Numbered from the stretch's first letter, positions 8,506-16,769 are shown. The stretch is DNA of 51,655 nucleotides from Clostridiales bacterium (GCA_003343705.1 QAKR01000046.1:1-51655); one strand, 5' to 3'. Translations and numbers: made by a program. The notes: generated by a model from the sequence alone, not told the origin.

Positions 8506-9251
8506 CAAAAAGGATAATTCCATGCCTGGATATCGACAGAGGCAGAGTTGTCAAAGGTGTTAATTTTATAAATTTAGTAGACATGGGTGACCCTGTTGAA
8601 ATCGCAAAAGAATATAACCGTCAAAACGCCGATGAAATTGTTTTTCTTGATATAACTGCTACTCACGAAAAAAGACGTACAGTTTACGATATTATCGAAC
8701 GTACTGCAAAAGAAGTTTTTATACCTGTAACAGTGGGTGGGGGAATTCGCACCACAGATGATTTTCGCAACGTTCTTTTAGCAGGCGCGGACAAAGTCTC
8801 AATAAATTCTTCTGCGGTTAATGATAAAACCCTTATTTCCAGAGCCGCTGATAAATTCGGATCACAATGCGTAGTTGTAGCTATTGACGCTAAACGTGTT
8901 AACGGAGCGTTTCACGTTGTTATAAACGGAGGGCGTATAGATACAGGGATTGATGCCGTTATGTGGGCAAAGGAAGTTGCCGAATTAGGGGCAGGAGAAA
9001 TTTTATTGACATCAATGGATGCAGACGGTACAAAAAAAGGCTTTGACATTGAAATAACTTCACTAATATCCGGCAGCGTTAATATCCCGGTAATCGCTTC
9101 CGGTGGATGTGGAAATCTTGAACACTTTGCTGAAGTTTTTGAAAAAACAGAAGTATCTGCTGCACTTGCAGCTTCACTTTTTCACAGTGGAGAACTTACT
9201 GTCTCTCAGGTTAAAGAATATCTTAAAAAACAACAAATTCCCGTGAGGTAA
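8499..9251 (+). CDS. hisF: Imidazole glycerol phosphate synthase, cyclase subunit
   Basis: HisF closes the imidazole ring, using ammonia from HisH, to give IGP and AICAR. The length is 250 residues. The catalytic Asp residues appear in CLDIDRGRVVKG near residue 11 and LTSMDADGT near residue 130. The phosphate loops VGGGIRTTDDF and IASGGCGN are typical of a TIM barrel related to HisA. The ATG overlaps the end of hisA, with GAGGAG as ribosome binding site. Confidence 0.97.
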   Translation: MLAKRIIPCLDIDRGRVVKGVNFINLVDMGDPVEIAKEYNRQNADEIVFLDITATHEKRRTVYDIIERTAKEVFIPVTVGGGIRTTDDFRNVLLAGADKVSINSSAVNDKTLISRAADKFGSQCVVVAIDAKRVNGAFHVVINGGRIDTGIDAVMWAKEVAELGAGEILLTSMDADGTKKGFDIEITSLISGSVNIPVIASGGCGNLEHFAEVFEKTEVSAALAASLFHSGELTVSQVKEYLKKQQIPVR

Positions 9252-9253
9252 AA

Positions 9254-9589
9254 ATGAATTTAGATAAATATTTTATAAAATCCGATCTTATTCCCGCAAT
9301 AATTACAGACTGGCAGACAAATGAAGTTTTGATGCTTGCATATATGTCTAAAGAGTCAATGGCTTTAACTCTGAAAACAGGCGAAACTTGGTTCTGGTCC
9401 CGTTCACGACAAGAATTATGGCATAAAGGAGCAACAAGCGGGCATGTCCAGAAAATTCATGAAATATACTCGGATTGTGATGATGACACACTCCTTATTA
9501 AAGTGGAACAAGTAGGTGGTATCGCTTGTCACACAGGAAAACGAAGCTGCTTTTTTAATAAAATAGAGTTTGAAAAAGAGCAAGAATAG
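9254..9589 (+). CDS. hisI: Phosphoribosyl-AMP cyclohydrolase
   Basis: HisI opens the purine ring of phosphoribosyl-AMP. At 111 residues it is the stand-alone form, not fused to HisE. Zinc and magnesium ligands are visible in SDCDDDT near residue 75 and GGIACHTGKRSC near residue 93. The WFWSRSR segment near residue 46 is also typical. The ATG is two bases after hisF with GAGG upstream. It is the last gene of the operon and a strong terminator follows. The partner enzyme gene hisE lies 4.5 kb downstream, beyond opposite-strand genes. Confidence 0.97.
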   Translation: MNLDKYFIKSDLIPAIITDWQTNEVLMLAYMSKESMALTLKTGETWFWSRSRQELWHKGATSGHVQKIHEIYSDCDDDTLLIKVEQVGGIACHTGKRSCFFNKIEFEKEQE

Positions 9590-9622
9590 ACATTGAATAA
9601 ATAATTTTTATTATAAAACATA

Positions 9623-9655
9623 AAAAGTCCTTCCGAAGAAATCGGAAGGACTTTT
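9623..9655. terminator. Bidirectional terminator between hisI and the convergent membrane-protein gene
   Basis: A 14-base-pair stem (9623-9636 with 9642-9655) and a five-base loop begin with AAAA and end with TTTT. It can therefore end both the his operon and the minus-strand transcript that reaches 9689. Confidence 0.93.
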
Positions 9656-9688
9656 AATTATAATATAAAAACAAACTATAGATATATT

Positions 9689-10561
9689 TTATCGAAGTGT
9701 TTCATCTTTTAAATTTTCTTCTTTTATTTTTTCATCTTTAGCATTACTTATTTCTGATAAAATATCCGATACACGTTTTTCGGTATCTTGTTTACCTGCA
9801 AATTCATCAGAGTAATTCTGATTATTAACATTATCCTGAGATTGGACTTTTTTTTCTTTAGATTTTTTTGATAGCAATAGGATTATACCTACAATCACAC
9901 CGATTAAAGCTCCAACTAACGTGCCTATAATAACTTTCATTGCAAATGGGCTTACAATGTTATTTCTATCAAAAACCACGTTATCTACAATCGAGCGTAT
10001 TTTATTTTTTTGCGTATCAGTTATTGCCCCTGTATAATTTAAAATTTTAATTGATATTGACTGGCCGTTACACGAAGTATTATATACTATCCCGGAAACC
10101 TGTTGGTTGTTTACGTTACCACTGTATTCTAAAACAATGTATTTTGCATTTGAAGTTGCATAAACATCAAGATATGTGTATTTAACACCATCTTCTTCAA
10201 TATTTATTTTTTTACCTTCTTCTGCAAGTTTTTCCATATTATATGATATGAAGTCTCTGTAGCATTTATCATTTTTCATCGTGACTAATATTTCATGAAC
10301 ATCAGTATCACTTAAATACATAGCATTTAGATATATACACCCATTAATAAATATCTTTTTTAATTCATCAGCATTGTAAACAAGGTATTGTAGGTTAGGA
10401 TCCTCATTCGTAACATCTCGGGTAAATACAATATAATCATCCGGGATAGCTATATCAATATGTAGATTTTTAATTTTATAATGGTTATCTTCAGAATTTA
10501 TAGTTATGTATAAAATGTTAATTAGCAATATAGCAAATAACACTGTACCAACTTTTTTCAT
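9689..10561 (-). CDS. Hypothetical secreted-domain protein with C-terminal membrane anchor
   Basis: The product has 290 residues if it starts at the ATG at 10561. That start gives MKKVGTVLFAILLINI, a normal signal peptide, with GGGG eight bases upstream. A TTG start at 10591 would add ten charged residues. After an extracellular region of about 190 residues, a glycine-rich hydrophobic helix (IIGTLVGALIGVIVGIILLL) is followed by a Lys/Glu-rich cytoplasmic tail. No family was recognised. The extracellular part resembles general surface lipoprotein-like beta domains with no catalytic motif. The gene ends in the shared terminator with the his operon and begins 53 bases after the dockerin-bearing CBM9-like gene, so it may be co-transcribed with it. 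Confidence 0.8.
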   Translation of the reverse strand: MKKVGTVLFAILLINILYITINSEDNHYKIKNLHIDIAIPDDYIVFTRDVTNEDPNLQYLVYNADELKKIFINGCIYLNAMYLSDTDVHEILVTMKNDKCYRDFISYNMEKLAEEGKKINIEEDGVKYTYLDVYATSNAKYIVLEYSGNVNNQQVSGIVYNTSCNGQSISIKILNYTGAITDTQKNKIRSIVDNVVFDRNNIVSPFAMKVIIGTLVGALIGVIVGIILLLSKKSKEKKVQSQDNVNNQNYSDEFAGKQDTEKRVSDILSEISNAKDEKIKEENLKDETLR

Positions 10562-10614
10562 AAAATTACCCCATTCTTTTTCTTTCCTCAAATCTATATT
10601 TATTTTATAATTTA

Positions 10615-11922
10615 TTAATCAAAGTTATCTATTTTCCCTGCTACCAACTGAAAGATTTTCATTGCATCAGCAAGCTCAACTTTTCCGTTATCAGAAACAT
10701 CGGCAACAGTACGGAATATAGGCTCGGTTATCAGATCAAATATTAATGAACGGCCTGCAACAAACTGAAAAACTTTCATTGCATCATTTAATTTTACATT
10801 ACCTGAGCTATCTACATCTCCTTTTCTCTCCTCAATCGGTTTTAAAACTAATGTATTTAAAGCATCTTCTAATGCCTGTGTTTTACTCATACATTCCAAC
10901 TTAGTCGAATCGGTTGTTAATTTTTTAGCTTCAATAATTACTGCATTCAAATCAGATAAGGACTTATCAGTATATAAGTATGTTTTTTTAGAAAATGGCT
11001 GTGCTTTATTTATTGCTTGAGTAAGGAGGTCGAAAGCGCCAGCTTCGTCAATTATCAACCGGGCTGTATTAAAACTTTGAGGTTTTCCGATGTCTTTTCT
11101 ATTGTTGCTAAAATCTAAACAGAAATTGTAGTATACCTGGGAAAATTCAGCGCCTGCACCTTCTGCACCTCCGGCTTCAATAAATTTTTGATGATCATAT
11201 ACATAATCCATAAGCATTAAACCTATACCTATTTCAGTATTTTCTTTAAATTCTGGCACTATATTATTAAGTGCAAGGGCTGCCACTGGAATAAAGGCTT
11301 CTATCGTATAACCTGATATAAGAAGAACCTGATCCACTCCGTCGTCATTATCATCGGGTTTAGATACTAAAGATGTAGCCATTTGCAAACCTAAAGAATC
11401 GTACATTCCGACCCACTGCCAGTGTTCATACCATGAACATTCGCCTGTAGGAACTTGGCCTACTCCAGAACCTCTTGGGCAAGTATAAGGAACAAACGTA
11501 AAACAGAACGCACAGTTTTTAACAGTAGCTAATCTTTTATTAAATGGATCTAAAACAATCTGAACCCCATCCATTGCATTCAATCCAGGAGATGGCAGAT
11601 CTAAGGCAAATGACTGTGTAGGATCGACTACAACCCATTTAAAATATAGACCTTGCTCGTTCCATAGTATACTGATATTTGCAGACGCAGCACCTTCAAG
11701 GTTATTAGGTTCCTGTACATAATTACCTTTTTTTAGAGCTTCTGTAGGATTAAGGGTTTCCGTATAAGCATTTTTCCATACAGAATCATCTCCTACACCG
11801 TCAATACGAGGTGCTTTTATTGAATACGGAATTTCAATAATTTCCTCTTCTGCAGAAAAACCTACAGCCATTATAGGTATACATAAAACAACCGATAAAA
11901 TTGCCGACATAAACTTTTTCAT
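10615..11922 (-). CDS. Secreted CBM9-like domain protein with C-terminal dockerin
   Basis: The 435 residues contain, in order: a signal peptide (about 1-23); a CBM9/DOMON-like sugar-binding domain (about 30-290; APRIDGVGDDSVWKNA at its start, then LWNEQGLYFKW); one FIVAR-type helical segment (about 295-360); and a dockerin (about 366-433). The dockerin has two repeats, DVDSSGNVKLNDAMKVF and DVSDNGKVELADAMKIF, with EF-hand-like calcium positions 1, 3, 5 and 12 mostly kept. CBM9-like domains bind sugar-chain ends. The dockerin should fix the protein to a cohesin on a scaffold or cell wall. No catalytic domain is visible. The N-terminal part is a close paralogue of the 12112-13941 product and includes a four-cysteine insert. 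Confidence 0.88.
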   Translation of the reverse strand: MKKFMSAILSVVLCIPIMAVGFSAEEEIIEIPYSIKAPRIDGVGDDSVWKNAYTETLNPTEALKKGNYVQEPNNLEGAASANISILWNEQGLYFKWVVVDPTQSFALDLPSPGLNAMDGVQIVLDPFNKRLATVKNCAFCFTFVPYTCPRGSGVGQVPTGECSWYEHWQWVGMYDSLGLQMATSLVSKPDDNDDGVDQVLLISGYTIEAFIPVAALALNNIVPEFKENTEIGIGLMLMDYVYDHQKFIEAGGAEGAGAEFSQVYYNFCLDFSNNRKDIGKPQSFNTARLIIDEAGAFDLLTQAINKAQPFSKKTYLYTDKSLSDLNAVIIEAKKLTTDSTKLECMSKTQALEDALNTLVLKPIEERKGDVDSSGNVKLNDAMKVFQFVAGRSLIFDLITEPIFRTVADVSDNGKVELADAMKIFQLVAGKIDNFD

Positions 11923-11970
11923 AATAATTGTTTCCTTCCATATTTAATTTTATATTATTTCTCTTTAATT

Positions 11971-11999
11971 ATTATAATATTTAATATTATCTTTGTCAA
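11971..11999 (-). promoter_or_regulatory. Promoter of the dockerin-bearing CBM9-like gene
   Basis: Read on the minus strand, the -35 box is TTGACA (11994-11999), the spacer is 17 bases and the -10 box is TATAAT (11971-11976). This is a full consensus sigma-A-type promoter, with a leader of about 43 bases. Confidence 0.87.
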
Positions 12000-12063
12000 T
12001 ACTATTTACTATTATTTAATTATTTTAGTCATTTATATGATAACATATGTAGCCCTTATAGAG

Positions 12064-12095
12064 CTATCCCCCCGAAATGATTTTCGGGGGGATAG
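12064..12095 (-). terminator. GC-rich hairpin after the membrane-anchored CBM9-like gene
   Basis: A 14-base-pair perfect stem with six G-C pairs in a row (12064-12077 with 12082-12095) and a four-base loop lies 16 bases past the stop of the upstream gene. The minus strand has no clear U-run after it (CTCTATAAGG follows). It may be a transcript-end stabiliser or a weak terminator. Confidence 0.65.
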
Positions 12096-12111
12096 TTTAA
12101 TTATGAATTTT

Positions 12112-13941
12112 TTAATTATTATTGGAGTCTTCTTGGTTGGTTTCAGAGGAATCATCATCCTGATATACATCTGTATTATCATCTGTATACTCGTTATCTG
12201 ACTCTGACAGTTGGGAAATTGACTGGTCAGACTCCTGATCTTCAGATATTACTTCTTCTCCACTTCCCGAATCAACCGCTTTTGCAGCTCTTTTATTTTT
12301 AAGAATAAATATAACTGCTACCGCGCCTATTGCTATAATACCTACAATTATAATAAGTACAACCCACCATCTTAATCCACCGGGATTTACTTCAGTATCT
12401 GTAGATGCATTTTTTAAAACAAGGTTGTTTGTTGCCGTTAGTAAAGCTTGTGTAACTTCATCAACTTCCGCTTTTGTTGCAGTATCTGCTTTTAGAAAAA
12501 CAGCTTCGGCATTTGTAAGGGCTGTTTGAAGAGCTTTATAAGATTGTTCTGTATAATCAGCTTGATTAATCTTTTTAGCAGCGTTAATAGCGTTTTCAAG
12601 AGATGAAACGTCTACAAGCTCTGTTTTTGATGTTAGTGCAACTCTGGCATCTTCAAGTGCTTTCTTTGCTGCTTTTGCTTCTTCTGATGTGTTGCTGTAA
12701 CCGGGTTTTGCTACAAGGTCTTTTGCTGATTTAAAGGCACTTATGAAAGCATCCCAAAGACTTGCAGGATAAGGCGGTGTTTCTGATTCATATTGGCTTA
12801 CAATAGATTCAGCTATTTTTATTTGATTTTCCAAAGTATCGTCAGCTAATAAAACTAAACCACTTGCCGCAGCCCCAAGTTTTTCCTGCATAGCTGTGCA
12901 CTCTGCATCTGAAGCACTGTTTGTTAGCTTTTTAGCTTCATCAAGGACCGATTGAAGCGCCGCAATTGATGCTTGTGTGTATTGATCTTTTTTTGCAATA
13001 TATTCATCTGATTGTTTGATTGATGTTTGAAGCGCATCGAAAGGTGTTACAGGAGCCGTGGGAACTTCCCCTTTAACAAGAACAGCTGTCATATATTTTG
13101 CAGGTTTACCAACATCTTTTTTACTACTGCTGTAATCCATACAGAAATTATAAACTTCCTGAGACGCTTCAGCCCCTCCTACGGCGCCTTTTGCTGCAAG
13201 AAACTTTTCATGATTATATAAGTAGTCCATGAGCATAAAGCCTATACCGATATTGGTCGAAGCTTTAAATGTAGGCGATGTACCATTAATAGCAAGAGCT
13301 TCCACAGGTAGAAAAGCTTCTATTGTATACCCGTGAACAAGAATTATCTGGTCAAGGCCATCATCGTTATTGTCATTTTCTTTATCAAGACTTGCTTTCA
13401 TTTTCACGCCTATAGTTTCGTTTATACCAACCCACTGCCAGTGTTCGTACCAGGAACATTCTCCTGTAGGAACTTGGCCTACTCCAGAACCTCTGGGGCA
13501 GGTATAGGGAACAAATGTAAAGCAAAATGCACAGTTTTTAACCGAAGCAAATCTTTTATAAAACGGGTCGATTACAACCTGAATTCCATCCATGGCATTA
13601 AGTCCAGGAGATGGCAGATCTAAAGCAAACGATTGTGTAGGATCAACTACAACCCATTTGAAATAAAGACCTTTTTCGTTCCAAAGAACGTTAATGTCAG
13701 CTGTTGCTGCATTTGTTGTATTGTTTCTTTCTTGCACATAATTTCCTGCTTTAGCTGCTACTGTGGGATTAAGTGTTTCTTTGTACGCTGATTTCCAGAT
13801 CTCATCATTTCCATCACCGTCAATAACAGGTGCAGTTTCGGCGTAAGGGATGTTAATACTTTGCGTTGCAGCGGAAAAATTTACACAGAAAAGCGGGACA
13901 CATAAAATAACAATTAAAATGCCGGCTATAACTTTTTTCAT
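12112..13941 (-). CDS. Membrane-anchored CBM9-like surface protein with FIVAR repeats
   Basis: The 609 residues contain a signal peptide (about 1-25), a CBM9/DOMON-like domain (about 30-290), three helical FIVAR-type segments (about 300-365, 366-437 and 440-505), one transmembrane helix (about 512-537), KNKRAAK as a stop-transfer signal, and an acidic Ser/Asp/Glu-rich cytoplasmic tail. The domain is nearly the same as in the 10615-11922 product. Within it a 39-residue stretch with four cysteines is identical. FIVAR-type helices are usual spacers in surface proteins. The likely job is to hold a carbohydrate ligand close to the membrane. No LPXTG motif is present, so sortase is not needed for anchoring. 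Confidence 0.87.
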   Translation of the reverse strand: MKKVIAGILIVILCVPLFCVNFSAATQSINIPYAETAPVIDGDGNDEIWKSAYKETLNPTVAAKAGNYVQERNNTTNAATADINVLWNEKGLYFKWVVVDPTQSFALDLPSPGLNAMDGIQVVIDPFYKRFASVKNCAFCFTFVPYTCPRGSGVGQVPTGECSWYEHWQWVGINETIGVKMKASLDKENDNNDDGLDQIILVHGYTIEAFLPVEALAINGTSPTFKASTNIGIGFMLMDYLYNHEKFLAAKGAVGGAEASQEVYNFCMDYSSSKKDVGKPAKYMTAVLVKGEVPTAPVTPFDALQTSIKQSDEYIAKKDQYTQASIAALQSVLDEAKKLTNSASDAECTAMQEKLGAAASGLVLLADDTLENQIKIAESIVSQYESETPPYPASLWDAFISAFKSAKDLVAKPGYSNTSEEAKAAKKALEDARVALTSKTELVDVSSLENAINAAKKINQADYTEQSYKALQTALTNAEAVFLKADTATKAEVDEVTQALLTATNNLVLKNASTDTEVNPGGLRWWVVLIIIVGIIAIGAVAVIFILKNKRAAKAVDSGSGEEVISEDQESDQSISQLSESDNEYTDDNTDVYQDDDSSETNQEDSNNN

Positions 13942-13989
13942 GCTAATGACATCCTCTCGAGTTTTTTTAAGAAAACAATTTTCGTATTT

Positions 13990-14018
13990 ATTATAATACT
14001 TTATTACACTTTTGTCAA
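13990..14018 (-). promoter_or_regulatory. Promoter of the membrane-anchored CBM9-like gene
   Basis: On the minus strand, TTGACA (14013-14018), a 17-base spacer and TATAAT (13990-13995) make a full consensus promoter. It is divergent from the hisE promoter, with about 50 bases between the two -35 boxes. A 9-base word equal to one arm of the his operator (CTTTATTAC, 13999-14007) lies in the spacer, but the second arm is poor. Confidence 0.87.
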
Positions 14019-14070
14019 TACATGTTGCATGTTAAAATATATTTAATTTTTTTTTCATATATGTCCACTA

Positions 14071-14099
14071 TTGACATCGTTTACCCACAATGTTATAAT
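14071..14099 (+). promoter_or_regulatory. Promoter of hisE
   Basis: TTGACA (14071-14076), a 17-base spacer and TATAAT (14094-14099) form a full consensus promoter. The predicted start is near 14106, giving a 26-base leader like that of the main his operon. hisE is therefore a separate transcription unit. Confidence 0.88.
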
Positions 14100-14119
14100 A
14101 ATACTTATTAATATTATTA
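14096..14119. promoter_or_regulatory. 24-base dyad at the hisE start site, candidate operator
   Basis: TAATAATA at 14096-14103 is repeated in inverse as TATTATTA at 14112-14119. The span is 24 bases, the same as the dyad at the main his promoter, and it also covers the end of the -10 box and the start site. The half sites share TA-x-TAC with the other dyad. The region is AT-rich, so chance is possible. Confidence 0.42.
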
Positions 14120-14131
14120 GGAGGCATATCA

Positions 14132-14461
14132 ATGAATGATAATGTTCTTACCGAGCTTTATTCGGTTATAATTAGCAGAAAACAAGAACCACAGGAAGGA
14201 TCATATACATGTTATCTTTTTGATAAAGGATTAGATAAAATTCTTAAAAAAATCGGCGAAGAAAGCGCAGAAACAATTATTGCAGCAAAAAATGATTGCA
14301 AAGAAGACCTTGTAGGTGAAATTGCAGACCTAATATTTCACATCGAAGTCATGTGTGCAGAAAAAGGTGTAGACATACAAGACGTTCTGTGCGAACTTGA
14401 TTGTCGTTCAAAAAAAATCGGAAATCTTAAGAATATGCGTAACACTGATAAAAACACATAA
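14132..14461 (+). CDS. hisE: Phosphoribosyl-ATP pyrophosphohydrolase
   Basis: HisE removes pyrophosphate from phosphoribosyl-ATP, the second step of histidine synthesis. The 109-residue product is an all-alpha MazG-like NTP pyrophosphohydrolase with the conserved KKIGEESAETIIAAKN (about residues 45-60) and a GEIADLIFHIEV stretch that supplies metal-binding Glu/Asp. AGGAGG lies seven bases before the ATG. The gene is separated from hisI by 4.5 kb of opposite-strand genes and has its own promoter. It is followed after 38 bases by a glycosidase gene, so it heads a mixed operon. Confidence 0.96.
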   Translation: MNDNVLTELYSVIISRKQEPQEGSYTCYLFDKGLDKILKKIGEESAETIIAAKNDCKEDLVGEIADLIFHIEVMCAEKGVDIQDVLCELDCRSKKIGNLKNMRNTDKNT

Positions 14462-14499
14462 GACGAGTACGGTAGTATCTTGTACATGGAGGGACTATT

Positions 14500-16422
14500 A
14501 TGCGTCCGCTTAAACGAACCATACATTTTGATATGCACACACAAAAAGAAGTTTATGATGTAGGATCACAATTCGATGCAGCGGCATTTGCACAAACATT
14601 ATATGAAAGTAAGGTTAAGTATATAACTTTTTTTGCTCGCTGTAACAGAGGTTATTCTTATTATCCCACAAAAATAGGTATATGTCACCCCTCATTAAAC
14701 GGACGTGATATGTTGGGGGAAATTGTGCGTGAGTGCCATAAACATGATATCGGAGTAACAGCATATGTTAATGCCGTTTTAAGCCAAGCTGTAGCCGATG
14801 CACACCCTGAGTGGACTAGATCACGTTTAAAAAGCGGGAACAGAAGCGAGCTCTGTTTTAACACCGGGTATATTAACCATTTGGAATCAGAAGCTAAAGA
14901 AATATTTTCTATGTACCCGGACCTAGACGGATATTTTCTCGACTGTATAGGGCTTGCAGCACCTTGCAAACAAAAAGAGTGTATAGATACTATGCTTAAA
15001 AATGGACTTGATCCGGATAATCAAAGCCAGCTTTTAGAATTTGACCATGAATTAAAAATAGAGGCTGCACGCCGTGTAAGGGATGCAGTACCTGCTGGTA
15101 AATACTTTTTCTGTAACGGAATTAAAGAGCTTCAAGATGAAAAGTATATAAATGAAAAATTTAATACGCATTATGAAGTGGAAAGTGTTCCCGGTTGTGG
15201 GAGTTGGGGATACGACTGCTTCCCCACTCTTATATCATATAACCGTCATTTTTATAATAAGGTTATGTATATGGCAGGGCGCTTTCAAATTGAATGGACA
15301 GACTTTGGTGGCTTACGACCCGAAGCCGCACTTGAATATGATGCATTTACAGCATTAGCTTTCGGAGGCCAGATAACAATTGGCGACTGTATGCATCCCC
15401 GCGGAACATTTATATCACCGCTCATGAAAACAGTTAAGAAAGTATACAGCCAAATAGAAACTGTTGAAAAGTGGACGGATAACGCAAAATATGTACCTGA
15501 AATAGGCGTTTACTGCACGCATAACAAAACAAAGGAGCAACATAATACATTTATTGAAAATCTAAATGTATTCAAAGGTGCTCAGCGTGTTCTTGCAGAG
15601 CTTAAATATCAGTTTGATTTTGTAGACAGACATTGTGACTTATCGCTTTATAAAGTTTTAATATTACCTGACAATATGACGCTTGACAAAGACGAACAAT
15701 CAGTAATATCGGAATATCTTAAAAACGGCGGAAATATTATCTCCACAGGTTTTTCTGCATTGAATATGGATAAAACAGGTTTTGCCCTACCCCAATGGGC
15801 TTTTGAATATACAGGAATTGATAATGCAAGAGCTTCATATTTTACAATGGATGCTGAAAATATCCCTGATATGGATGTTGCAATTTATAATCCTGCAATT
15901 AGAATGAAAGCTAATGATGCTGAAAATCTTGCAAATTACGTTCCGTCTTATCCTGTAGGAAATGTAGATTACGTATATGCACAACCTGATAAACCCACAG
16001 GGGAGAGTGTTGTAGCGCGTAATGATAATGTAACTCATATTTCGTTCAGCCTTTTCACAGCATATGAAGGAGCAGCCTATCCGCCGCATAAATATTTACT
16101 TGAAAACCTTATTAAACATTATTTACCACAAAAATATATAACTTGTGATTTACCTACATATGCCAGGGCAACACTAACAGCAACAGAAGACTATACTCTT
16201 TTACATATACTGTCTTATTGCCCTGAACGACGCGGCGTACCTGTTGTTGAAGAAGCAATAGATCTCTATAATAAATCTTTTATAATTAAAACACCAAAAT
16301 CGGTAAAGTCCGTGTTTGATGCACAAACACAAGAAAATATTGATTTCACACAAGATGAAAAAGGTATTCATTTTAACATTGATAAAATCCCCGGTCACCG
16401 AATGATTGTTTTGCAATACTAA
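14500..16422 (+). CDS. GHL6/GH151-like glycoside hydrolase (putative alpha-L-fucosidase-type)
   Basis: The 640-residue protein has no signal peptide and should act in the cytoplasm. Residues 1-340 look like the GHL6 family, a TIM barrel related to alpha-L-fucosidases. The evidence is the segment YITFFARCNRGYSYYPTKIG with HPSL, LGEIVRECHKHDIGVTAYVNA, and YPDLDGYFLDC near residue 145, which holds a likely catalytic Asp. Residues 350-520 resemble the beta-galactosidase trimerisation (GATase-like) domain, including YKVLILPDNMTLD. This arrangement is known from GH151 enzymes. The fucosidase assignment is inferred from fold, not from activity. The ATG has GGAGG eight bases upstream. The gene sits between hisE and a small gene, likely in one transcript. 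Confidence 0.75.
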   Translation: MRPLKRTIHFDMHTQKEVYDVGSQFDAAAFAQTLYESKVKYITFFARCNRGYSYYPTKIGICHPSLNGRDMLGEIVRECHKHDIGVTAYVNAVLSQAVADAHPEWTRSRLKSGNRSELCFNTGYINHLESEAKEIFSMYPDLDGYFLDCIGLAAPCKQKECIDTMLKNGLDPDNQSQLLEFDHELKIEAARRVRDAVPAGKYFFCNGIKELQDEKYINEKFNTHYEVESVPGCGSWGYDCFPTLISYNRHFYNKVMYMAGRFQIEWTDFGGLRPEAALEYDAFTALAFGGQITIGDCMHPRGTFISPLMKTVKKVYSQIETVEKWTDNAKYVPEIGVYCTHNKTKEQHNTFIENLNVFKGAQRVLAELKYQFDFVDRHCDLSLYKVLILPDNMTLDKDEQSVISEYLKNGGNIISTGFSALNMDKTGFALPQWAFEYTGIDNARASYFTMDAENIPDMDVAIYNPAIRMKANDAENLANYVPSYPVGNVDYVYAQPDKPTGESVVARNDNVTHISFSLFTAYEGAAYPPHKYLLENLIKHYLPQKYITCDLPTYARATLTATEDYTLLHILSYCPERRGVPVVEEAIDLYNKSFIIKTPKSVKSVFDAQTQENIDFTQDEKGIHFNIDKIPGHRMIVLQY

Positions 16423-16441
16423 TATCGAGGAGTGTATTCTT

Positions 16442-16711
16442 ATGTTAACTGTTTTTAACAGGCGGGAATTACTTTGCACATATGACATGAAAGCGCAAGC
16501 AGATATACGTGGTATTTTAGCAAATAACAATATTGAATACAAGGTGAAAACAGTAAATCAAAAAAGCTCATCTGTATTTGACGTCGCCTTGAGAGGCACA
16601 GGAGGCTCACTTGGCGAAAATATGGATTTTGAGTATGAATATATTATTTATGTCCACAAAAAAGATTATGATAAAGCTGCATATTTAACAGGTTGTCAAA
16701 ACATTTTTTAA
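16442..16711 (+). CDS. Small DUF2007-like protein
   Basis: The product has 89 residues from the ATG at 16442, which has GAGGAG nine bases upstream. The in-frame start at 16406 lies inside the glycosidase gene and is rejected. The order is a beta strand (MLTVFNRRELL), a helix (DMKAQADIRGILANNN) and a beta strand (IEYKVKTV), with a KKDYDKAAYL helix at the end. This resembles DUF2007 putative signal-transducing proteins, which often lack a known role. It is the last gene of the hisE-glycosidase transcript. Confidence 0.7.
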   Translation: MLTVFNRRELLCTYDMKAQADIRGILANNNIEYKVKTVNQKSSSVFDVALRGTGGSLGENMDFEYEYIIYVHKKDYDKAAYLTGCQNIF

Positions 16712-16720
16712 ACGTAATTA

Positions 16721-16762
16721 AATAACCCTCTGAAAGTATAGCCTTTCGGAGGGGTATTTTTT
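16721..16762. terminator. Terminator of the hisE-glycosidase transcript
   Basis: A stem of 11 base pairs (16726-16736 with 16743-16753) and a six-base loop is followed by TATTTTTT on the plus strand. It may also slow the convergent minus-strand operon that ends at 16770. Confidence 0.88.
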
Positions 16763-16769
16763 GTATATA

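Noticed and set aside
13999..14020. CTTTATTAC in the promoter of the membrane-anchored CBM9-like gene, equal to one his operator arm
   Set aside because: The second arm at the right distance matches only 4 of 9 bases, so a shared operator is not supported.
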